The position numbers were made by a program, and so were the translations under genes. From Methanomicrobiales archaeon (GTDB lineage: Archaea > Halobacteriota > Methanomicrobia > Methanomicrobiales > Methanospirillaceae), in the NCBI GenBank assembly GCA_017883495.1, contig JADGNL010000007.1, forward strand, positions 1 through 16,249: DNA of 16,249 bases, in the 5' to 3' direction. Under the pieces are notes generated by a model that was given only the letters and a program-made list of their open reading frames with translations, did not search any database and was not told where the DNA came from. Below, in pieces: positions 1 through 6,254 of the stretch (the first letter of the stretch is position 1; every line of letters begins with the position of its first letter).

Positions 1-257
1 CGTGGGCTATACGATCGAGGAGCGGCCGGACGAGGTCGTGATCACGGTCCCGTCCTGCCCGTCGCAGGAGGCGCGGCTCCGGCGCGGCCTCGGCGAGTAC
101 GTCTGCCGCGAGATGCACCGGCGCGGAGTTCACGTCGTTCGCGCGCCAGGTGGACCCGCGGATCCGGGTCGAGTGCGTCCACGCCCCGCCCGATCCCCAT
201 CCCCCCGACGAGTACTGCGTGTGGCGCTTTGTGATGGCGGAGGACGGGGCATCGTGA
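1..257 (+). pseudogene. 3' part of an unrecognised Cys-containing protein, apparently frameshifted
   Basis: The gene enters from the left edge. From base 2 one frame reads as convincing protein (YTIEERPDEVVITVPSCP, then a GEYVCREMH stretch) up to about base 118. After that the same frame turns into Pro/Arg-rich nonsense. A second frame (codons starting at 126, 129 and so on) then becomes convincing: it contains DPRIRVECVHAPPDPHP and EYCVWRFVM and ends at TGA 255-257. The join lies between about 116 and 126 and equals one extra base or two missing bases. Its stop overlaps the next gene's GTG (GTGA), as in an intact operon. The Cys spacing and the PPDPHP...C.W.F ending recall small archaeal proteins of the DUF6125 type, but this is memory only. 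It is either a real pseudogene or a sequencing error. Confidence 0.6.
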
Positions 258-931
258 ACCGGACGCGGATCGAGTGGACGGACTTCACCTGGAACCCGGT
301 CACCGGCTGCCTCCACGACTGCGACTACTGCTACGCCCGAAAGCTGACCGTCCGGTTCCCGGCCAACTTTCCGTCCGGCTTCGCGCCCGCGTTCCACCCG
401 GAGCGGCTCGGGCAGCCCTGCCGGGTGAAGCGGCCGTCCCGCGTCTTCGTCTGCTCCATGGCCGACCTCTTCGGCGCGTGGGTTCCCGAGGGGTGGATCG
501 AGGCCGTCTTCGAGGCGATCAGATCCTGCCCGCGCCACACCTTCCAGTTCCTGACCAAGAACCCCGCGCGATACGCGGCGCTCGACCTCCCTGCGAACCC
601 ATGGTACGGGACGACCGTGGATCGGGCCTCCGTTGTCGGCCGGATCGACGCCCTGCGCCCCCTCGCGCGGACGACCTTCGTCTCGTTCGAGCCGCTCACG
701 GAGGAGATCGACCCGGACCTCAGGGGCATCGACGCGGTCCTGGTCGGCGCCCGCACCCAGCCCCTGCGCCTGCCGCCGCGGGAGTGGGTCGCGAGGATCG
801 TGGAGCGGGCCCGGGAGGCGGGCGCCGCGGTCTTCATGAAGGACAGCCTCGCGCCCATCTGCCCCCGCCTCATCCGCGAGCTGCCCGCGTCCGCAGGTTC
901 ATCGACCGCGCAACGGTCGGTCGAGCCGTAG
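254..931 (+). CDS. Gp37/Gp68 (DUF5131) family protein, radical-SAM-like
   Basis: A 225-residue protein starting at GTG 254, which overlaps the previous stop by 4 bases. The N-terminus has the family hallmark: IEWTDFTWNPVTGC followed by C19-X3-C23-X2-C26 and YAR, a radical-SAM-like [4Fe-4S] cysteine set. Further family-like stretches are VFVCSMADLFG, FQFLTKNPARY, NPWYGTTV, TTFVSFEPL and a C-terminal AAVFMKDSL, where homologues usually have a similar Phe-Lys turn. The family is common in phages, bacteria and archaea and its reaction is unknown. An in-frame extension upstream to base 2 exists, but its last 40 codons look non-coding, so the GTG is preferred. Family assignment is firm; function is not. 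Confidence 0.85.
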   Translation: MNRTRIEWTDFTWNPVTGCLHDCDYCYARKLTVRFPANFPSGFAPAFHPERLGQPCRVKRPSRVFVCSMADLFGAWVPEGWIEAVFEAIRSCPRHTFQFLTKNPARYAALDLPANPWYGTTVDRASVVGRIDALRPLARTTFVSFEPLTEEIDPDLRGIDAVLVGARTQPLRLPPREWVARIVERAREAGAAVFMKDSLAPICPRLIRELPASAGSSTAQRSVEP

Positions 932-987
932 CGCCCGCGATTGCCGAACTTCCGCCTGACGCTCGCTAGGACGGATCCGAAGCGTGC

Positions 988-997
988 AAATATTTAT
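988..997 (+). promoter_or_regulatory. TATA box of the lipid kinase gene
   Basis: AAATATTTAT stands out in GC-rich surroundings. Transcription starting about 25 bases downstream would give a leader of about 35 bases before the ATG at 1054, leaving room for the GGAGG at 1041-1045. Confidence 0.6.
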
Positions 998-1053
998 CCC
1001 GTTCTCATGGCATTGGTGGTGATATGGCTGTGACGGGGGCGGAGGGAGAACCG

Positions 1054-1932
1054 ATGCGGGCCGTCCTCGTCGTCGGAGCCGGCGCGCGCCGCGGGCGGCG
1101 CCTCTTCTATGCTATGCGTCAGCTCCTCGAGGACCGTGGCATCCGCCTCGTGGGAGAACACCTGGTCGGCACGCCCGAGGAGGCGGCCGAGCGGGTCCGG
1201 TCGGCGGTCTACAATGACGTGCCGCTCGTGATCGTCGGCGGCGGCGACGGCACGATCCGGGCCGTGCTTCCGGCCGTGGCCCGGCGCGAGGTCGTACTCG
1301 GCATCCTCCCGCTCGGGACCGCGAACAACTTCGCCCGTTCGGTCGGCGTGCCCATGGACCTCGTGGGCGCGATCGACGCGATCGCCAACGGGAAGGAGAT
1401 CATGGTCGACCTGGGGCTCCTCAACGGAGAGTACTTCGCGAACAACATCTCGATCGGGTATCCTCCAGCCACCGCCTCCGCGGCCCCCCGTGGCGTTAAG
1501 CGCTGGCTCGGCGCGTTCGCCTACGTCCTCTACGAAGGCGGGCTCATTCTCCGCCAGCGCCTCTTCTGCTGCACAGTTGAGACCGATGAGGGCACGACCC
1601 GCTTTCTGACCCGTCACATCATGGCCGTGAACGGCGCCCATTACGGCACCCGGCCGATCGCCCCCGACGCCACTCTCGACGACGGGCTGCTCGACCTCTT
1701 CGCGCTCGCCTCCCTCAGCCGGTATCAGGGGTTCCGGTTCTGGGCCCGATTCATGCTCGGCCTCCACCTCCGCGATCCCCAGCTCCGGCGGTTCCGGGTC
1801 GCGCGGGCTACGATTACGACCGATCCGCCGAGGCCCGTGATCATCGACGGAGAGCGCGGCCCGAGGACGCCGGTCGAGATCTCCGTGGCGCCCGGGGCTC
1901 TGCGGGTGATGGCTCCCCGCGAGCCCGACTGA
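1054..1932 (+). CDS. diacylglycerol kinase family lipid kinase
   Basis: A 292-residue cytosolic enzyme of the DAGK catalytic / YegS superfamily, which transfers phosphate from ATP to a lipid or lipid-like alcohol. The nucleotide-binding motif GGGDGT is at residues 62-67 and the second motif PLGTANNFAR at 86-95; VDLGLLNGEYFANN and the IIDGE-type C-terminal beta-domain motif follow. ATG 1054 is preferred over the in-frame ATG at 1024. GGAGG sits 8 bases upstream of 1054, and MRAVLVVGAGARRG matches the usual family start. The natural substrate in an ether-lipid archaeon cannot be told from sequence. The gene is convergent with the polyphosphate operon; the stops are separated by only four bases. 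Confidence 0.88.
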   Translation: MRAVLVVGAGARRGRRLFYAMRQLLEDRGIRLVGEHLVGTPEEAAERVRSAVYNDVPLVIVGGGDGTIRAVLPAVARREVVLGILPLGTANNFARSVGVPMDLVGAIDAIANGKEIMVDLGLLNGEYFANNISIGYPPATASAAPRGVKRWLGAFAYVLYEGGLILRQRLFCCTVETDEGTTRFLTRHIMAVNGAHYGTRPIAPDATLDDGLLDLFALASLSRYQGFRFWARFMLGLHLRDPQLRRFRVARATITTDPPRPVIIDGERGPRTPVEISVAPGALRVMAPREPD

Positions 1933-1936
1933 CCGG

Positions 1937-2131
1937 TCACGCGCCGCTAATGAGCAGCACGATCGAGATTCCGAGCATTGCGGTCAGCAGAAAAAGAGCG
2001 ACTCCGGTCAGGGATGGGAGGGCCACGATGATCGCGCCGACGAAGGCCGCGCCGATCAGGGTCTCGATAACGGCGAAAAGAGCGATCCGCCGGAGCGTCA
2101 GGTGATGAAAAGGGAAGTACAGGCCGCTCAC
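1937..2131 (-). CDS. small two-helix membrane protein, end of polyphosphate operon
   Basis: A 64-residue protein of unrecognised family. Its GTG start overlaps the ppx stop (GTGA), so it is probably translated by coupling to Ppx. After a short N-terminus (SGLYFPFHH) and a TLRR basic pair come two hydrophobic segments, about residues 15-38 and 41-63, joined by a Pro-Ser turn, with almost no soluble part. The two Arg residues before helix 1 suggest that both termini face the same side. It is the last gene of the operon. It could anchor the enzymes at the membrane or be an unrelated passenger. That it is a real gene is supported by the coupling and by uninterrupted hydrophobicity; the function is unknown. 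Confidence 0.6.
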   Translation of the reverse strand: MSGLYFPFHHLTLRRIALFAVIETLIGAAFVGAIIVALPSLTGVALFLLTAMLGISIVLLISGA

Positions 2132-3681
2132 CCCCTCTCGATTACGATCCGCAGGGGCCGGCCGAAGACCTTCCTGAACGCCCGGGCCTGGTTCTCGGCC
2201 CCCCAGACCTCGAGGTGCGGGTCCGCGCCGCTTGAGAGGAGGAGCGTGACTGCGCCGTCGCTCTCCTCGAACCGCGCGGAGCTCACGATCCCTATATGGG
2301 TCCGGTCGAGGCTCTCGGCCAGACGGAGCAGGATCGCCAGGACGAGCACGAGCCGCCTATCCCCGGCTGCGAGGTCCCCGAGCTCGCGGCTGCCCGGCCC
2401 CGGCAGCTTCTTGCGGTGCAGCCGGGCGATGAGGCCAATGAGGACGATCTCGCGCTGATCGAACCCGGTGAGCTCGGTATTCGTGATGATGTACTGCGAA
2501 TGGAGGTGATGGTTCGAGAACGCGAGGAAGGTCCCGATGTCGTGGAGGCGGGCTGCATACCCGAGGAGTTCGCGTTCGTCGTCCCCGAGGTTATGAAGGC
2601 CGATCGCCCGGCTCGAATCGAAGAGCTGCCAGGCGAGCCGCCGGACGTGGTCGGAATGCACCTCGGCACATCCGCACACACTGGCAAGACGTGAGACCGA
2701 TAGCTCTCGAACGGAGACGGCGCCATGCGGCGGCAGGTATCCGTGCCGTGAAAGGTAGTCCACCAGGAGTCCCTCCTTCAGCCCGCGGCGGGTGATCGTC
2801 ACGGTCCTGACTCCGAGGTGCTCGCCGATCGTCTCGAGGATAGCGGCCCCCGGCACGATGATGTCGGCCCGGCCGGGGTTGATCCCCGGCACTGCCCGGC
2901 GCTCCGCGAGCGGCAGAGCGAGCAGGTGCCGGGCCGCACGATGCAGATCTCTCCGGGTGAGGGCGGTGGCCGGGCCCGGTGCAGTATCGTTCGTCAGGCG
3001 TGCGGCGACCTCTGCCAGGGTCTGGATCGTACCCGAGGAGCCGATGACCCGATCGATCCTGTATCCGTGGAGCTCCTCGAGCGGCCGGATAAGGGCCGAA
3101 TGGGAATATTCGAGCATGGCCTGGTACTCGGCCATCGAGTAGATCCCGAATCGGCTCCGGGGGGGAAAGAGTGCCCCGAGCCGGACCGACCCGAGCTTGG
3201 TGCTCGTCAGGCACTGGTGCGTAAAGGCATCTCCGACGACGATCTCCGTACTTCCCCCCCCGATATCGATGAAGAGAGCCGATTCTCCGTCGAGCGTGAG
3301 GCTGCTCGAGACCCCGAGATAGATCAAACGTGCCTCTTCGAGCCCGGAGACCACGTGGACATCGAGTCCCGCCTCGAGCCTCAGGCGTTCGAGGAACTCG
3401 GCCTGGTTCGACGCCTCACGGGTGGCCGACGTCGCGACGGTGACGAGCTCGGCGGCGCCGAATGAACGGGCGAGGTCGACGAAGCGTCGGAGTACCAGGA
3501 TCGCCCGTTCCATCGCAGTCTCGGAGAGTCGTTCCTCCGTCAGTCTCCCCTCCCCCAGGCGGACCGCTTCCTTCTGTTCGCTCAGGACCGCGTACGATCC
3601 GTCGGGATGAATCCGCACGCAGAGAAGGCGGACCGAGTTCGTCCCGATATCGAAGAAAGCGACCACCCGTTCGCGCTCCAT
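2128..3681 (-). CDS. ppx: Ppx/GppA family exopolyphosphatase
   Basis: A 517-residue Ppx/GppA phosphatase, which removes terminal phosphate from polyphosphate (or pppGpp in bacterial GppA). The ASKHA-fold phosphatase half shows the phosphate-1 loop DIGTNS (11-16), ATSATREA (83-90), the catalytic-Glu region SGLEEARL (112-119) and phosphate-2 loop DIGGGSTE (139-146). The C-terminal half is the HD-like domain, with H380-D381, NHHLHSQYI (390-398) and LIARLHRKK (417-425). The length matches long bacterial Ppx. ATG 3681 shares a base with the previous stop (TGATG); longer upstream reading is shadow of the HD gene. Polyphosphate is the likely substrate given ppk in the same operon, and because archaea generally lack RelA-type alarmone synthesis. 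Confidence 0.93.
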   Translation of the reverse strand: MERERVVAFFDIGTNSVRLLCVRIHPDGSYAVLSEQKEAVRLGEGRLTEERLSETAMERAILVLRRFVDLARSFGAAELVTVATSATREASNQAEFLERLRLEAGLDVHVVSGLEEARLIYLGVSSSLTLDGESALFIDIGGGSTEIVVGDAFTHQCLTSTKLGSVRLGALFPPRSRFGIYSMAEYQAMLEYSHSALIRPLEELHGYRIDRVIGSSGTIQTLAEVAARLTNDTAPGPATALTRRDLHRAARHLLALPLAERRAVPGINPGRADIIVPGAAILETIGEHLGVRTVTITRRGLKEGLLVDYLSRHGYLPPHGAVSVRELSVSRLASVCGCAEVHSDHVRRLAWQLFDSSRAIGLHNLGDDERELLGYAARLHDIGTFLAFSNHHLHSQYIITNTELTGFDQREIVLIGLIARLHRKKLPGPGSRELGDLAAGDRRLVLVLAILLRLAESLDRTHIGIVSSARFEESDGAVTLLLSSGADPHLEVWGAENQARAFRKVFGRPLRIVIERG

Positions 3682-4277
3682 CAGTCTCGCTCCCAAACGA
3701 TCCTGTATCGAAGTCCGCCGACCTCTTCGAGAAGGTCCGCCCTGGTCACCGTCTCGCTCACGGTTTCGACAACGGGGCGCCGAACCCGGCAACGGACCGT
3801 GATCACATCCGTGTCGATGTCGCACCGGAGATCCGCGACCAGCTGCTCGTGGTCGTGGTCGAGCCAGTCCGCGAGGCGAAGCATCCCGCCGAGCCACCGT
3901 ATCCTGGCCCGGTTCGCCTCGTCCAGAGCGCCATAGACAGGATGGCGATCCGGGTCGGGAAGAGACCGGCGGTGGTATCGGGCGACGAGGGCGACGATCG
4001 TACGATCCGGTTCTTCGAACGGCAGATTCCGATCACTCCGGATCATCTCGCAGGAGCGGCGGTGGTGTGCCCGCCGGCCCCCGCTCCAACCGATGTCGTG
4101 AAGGAGGCCGGCCGAGACCAGAAGGTCCCGATCCGCGGACGCGAGAGCGTGGAGCGGCGCCAGGCCATAGAAGAGGCGTTCGGCCAGGAAGGCCACCTGT
4201 TCGGCGTGCGCAATGTCACTGACGTGCGAGTGTACCCAGTCACGGACGCGGTCGACAGGGGCCGGCTCACCCTTCAT
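3681..4277 (-). CDS. stand-alone HD-domain protein resembling the Ppx C-terminal domain
   Basis: A 198-residue protein with the HD metal-phosphohydrolase pattern: H24, H60-D61 (LLHDIGW), H71/H72, YHRRSLPDP from 101, and LRLADWLDHDH (133-143). Its order of motifs and spacing parallel the C-terminal half of the Ppx encoded directly after it. Both contain HDIG, an AR.HR..LP.P block, a LRLA..LD..H block and a C-terminal beta-rich tail ending RIV.ER. It therefore looks like a free-standing duplicate of Ppx domain III. It could hydrolyse a phosphate ester or act as a subunit of Ppx; neither is proven. It starts at ATG 4277 in a 4-base ATGA overlap with the CHAD gene, indicating coupled translation. 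Confidence 0.85.
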   Translation of the reverse strand: MKGEPAPVDRVRDWVHSHVSDIAHAEQVAFLAERLFYGLAPLHALASADRDLLVSAGLLHDIGWSGGRRAHHRRSCEMIRSDRNLPFEEPDRTIVALVARYHRRSLPDPDRHPVYGALDEANRARIRWLGGMLRLADWLDHDHEQLVADLRCDIDTDVITVRCRVRRPVVETVSETVTRADLLEEVGGLRYRIVWERD

Positions 4278-6247
4278 CGGGTGAGATCCCCCAGGGAGAT
4301 CGGTGCGGGTGCGGCCGAGTCAGGGGCAGTTTCTTCGCCCCGGTTCAGGCTGATCGAGAAGTGGCAGATGTCGAAGGGGAAGAGCTGCAACAGGGCATAG
4401 TCGGCTTTGTCCGTGCCGGCTTCCGATCGGCCCACGCTTCCGGGGTTGAGAAACCTGACGCCCCTGATGGTTCGAGCCATGGGGCGGTGGGTATGCCCCA
4501 GGATTACCACGTCGGCTTCCCTGTCCCTCTCCGGGGCGGGAACCCGATCCTCGGGCAGGTCGGGCAAAATCCCATCCTTTCCACCCTCCGGAGCGATATG
4601 GGTGACCAGGAGCCTGACCCCCCTGAGCATGAAACGACGAGTCGAGGGTAAATCATCGAGATAGGCGAGCTGAGCGGAGGAGAGGACCCCTGCGGTCCAG
4701 GCGACCCGGGCCGGGTCCGCGGTTTCGTCGCCCGTTCCTCTCCGTCCTTTTCGTGCAGTCTTGACGACCTTTCTGTCCAGGTTGCCCGCGACGTCGATCG
4801 ATCCGATCTCCCGCAGGCGACGGATCACCTCGTTCGGCGAGGATCCGTACCCGACCAGGTCGCCGGCGTTGATGAAACCGGTCGCCCCCCGCATCTTCGC
4901 ATCCGCGATCACCGCCTCGAGAGCGGGCAGATTGCCGTGAACATCTGCGATCAGAGCAATCCTCGCAGAGCCGGTCCCTTCGTTCATCTGCTCGAGATCC
5001 GCGGGAGGTTTCATCGTCTCGTCCCGGGCGTGCAGGAGCCGCTCCTCCAGCTGTTCGAGATACCGGTTCTCCTGCAGCTCGTTCCAGTATTCGACCGCAC
5101 GAGCATGAGTTCGGGTCCGCTCGGCGCGGCGATCTTCGATCAGGTGACGAATGCCCGGTTCGATATACATAAAGAACCCGTCGTGGCCGAAATAGGTGAT
5201 CGTCCGCGTTCGTTCCTCCTCGAGGAAGATCGGCAGCATTTCGAGCCAGACATCGCAGTCATGCACCTCGCCGAGGAGGTCCTGAAGCCGTTTGAGGACC
5301 TTGAGCTCCCCCTTGAGCCCGTCATCGAAGAGCGCCCCGAAGGCCTCGAGCGTATACCGAAAGCGCTTGGCCGCGATCCGCATCTCGTGGTGTTCGTCCA
5401 CCTGCGTCGGGTCCGCGAGGGCGGGGGCATGGAGGCGGAGCCCGTCGATCCGGATCATGGACTGGAGGTACGCCGCGTCGTATACGGGCGCAGAGTGATG
5501 ATCGGCACCCTCGCGCCGGAGCCGGATCTCCAGGGTCCTGAATCGCCCGGCCATCTCCTCGAGAAGGTCCGAGGACTCCATGGCGTTGAGTAGGGAGACC
5601 ACATCCGGCTGGAGCCGCTCCCGCTCCTGCTCAAGCCGCAGGAGGAGGCACTCGATCCCCTGCTGCCCCGACGGCGCGGCCCGCGCCGGATCGGGAAGCT
5701 GCGCTTCGATCTCCCGCCGCCGTTTGAGAGTGACTGCAAAACGGGCGAGCAGGCGGCGGAATCCCGGAAAGAGGGGTTGACGAACGTCGTCAGGAAGAGA
5801 CGGGACCGTGGCGGCCGGCAGAGCTGAGCGGGCACTGGTACGGATCGACATCCCGGGTGGAACGGAGCCATCGGCCGCGGCGCTCACACGAAGGCCGGTT
5901 TCGGCCGGACCCGAGTGCTCGGGGAGACGTCCCGCATACGATAGGAGAAAGTCGATCTGGACGTCGACGTCTCGCGCGGCGCCGAGAGCACGGGTGATCC
6001 TCCGGATTCGACGCAGCCAGCGTCGGAACTCCCGGTCGCCGACACACCCCTCCAGCAAGGGCAGCGCCGCACGCACCCGGCGGGACGCGACCCGCATCCG
6101 GTGGACGTACTCGATATCTCTTCCGGCCCGGACCCCCTCGATCTCACTGTGGATATCGGGGAGGAGGCCGATGAGGAGCCGTGCACAGTAGAGGCAATAA
6201 CCGGGATCGCGACCGGGCGCCCGCAGTGCCTTTCCACGTCGTGCCAT
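4274..6247 (-). CDS. CHAD domain / YfcE-type metallophosphoesterase fusion protein
   Basis: A 657-residue fusion. Residues ~15-410 are a CHAD domain, the all-helical, Arg/Lys-rich domain that binds polyphosphate. The two half-repeat signatures are VHRMRVASRRVRAAL (48-62) and HEMRIAAKRFRYTLEAF (287-303), each followed by an LGAARDVDV or LLGEVHDCDVW helix; a less conserved linker occupies ~105-200. Residues ~428-630 form a calcineurin-like phosphoesterase of the YfcE/MJ0936 group: DVHGN (435-439), GDLVGYGSSPNE (462-473), GNLD (488-491), TH (549-550), GHTHRP (584-589) and NPGSVG (601-606). The metal ligands appear intact. An internal restart at Met421 has no SD, so one polypeptide is inferred. 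It begins 7 bases after the ppk stop. The domain pairing suggests a phosphatase held on polyphosphate; its substrate is unknown. Confidence 0.9.
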   Translation of the reverse strand: MARRGKALRAPGRDPGYCLYCARLLIGLLPDIHSEIEGVRAGRDIEYVHRMRVASRRVRAALPLLEGCVGDREFRRWLRRIRRITRALGAARDVDVQIDFLLSYAGRLPEHSGPAETGLRVSAAADGSVPPGMSIRTSARSALPAATVPSLPDDVRQPLFPGFRRLLARFAVTLKRRREIEAQLPDPARAAPSGQQGIECLLLRLEQERERLQPDVVSLLNAMESSDLLEEMAGRFRTLEIRLRREGADHHSAPVYDAAYLQSMIRIDGLRLHAPALADPTQVDEHHEMRIAAKRFRYTLEAFGALFDDGLKGELKVLKRLQDLLGEVHDCDVWLEMLPIFLEEERTRTITYFGHDGFFMYIEPGIRHLIEDRRAERTRTHARAVEYWNELQENRYLEQLEERLLHARDETMKPPADLEQMNEGTGSARIALIADVHGNLPALEAVIADAKMRGATGFINAGDLVGYGSSPNEVIRRLREIGSIDVAGNLDRKVVKTARKGRRGTGDETADPARVAWTAGVLSSAQLAYLDDLPSTRRFMLRGVRLLVTHIAPEGGKDGILPDLPEDRVPAPERDREADVVILGHTHRPMARTIRGVRFLNPGSVGRSEAGTDKADYALLQLFPFDICHFSISLNRGEETAPDSAAPAPISLGDLTR

Positions 6248-6254
6248 GATCCTC

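Noticed and set aside
254..931. Prophage remnant, because Gp37/Gp68 is a phage-named family
   Set aside because: No integrase, structural genes or attachment repeats are visible, and the family is common in chromosomes; base use matches the neighbours.
274..969. A 231-codon open frame overlapping the Gp37/Gp68 gene
   Set aside because: It is Pro/Arg-rich with no motif, while the other frame has the CX3CX2C motif and family signatures.
2128..3681. GppA-type alarmone phosphatase as the main role of Ppx
   Set aside because: The neighbours are polyphosphate genes, and archaea generally lack RelA/SpoT alarmone synthesis; polyphosphate is the simpler substrate.
4274..4987. Phosphoesterase as a separate gene starting at Met421 of the CHAD fusion
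   Set aside because: There is no ribosome-binding match before that ATG, no stop between the two parts, and the preceding helix is continuous with the CHAD domain.
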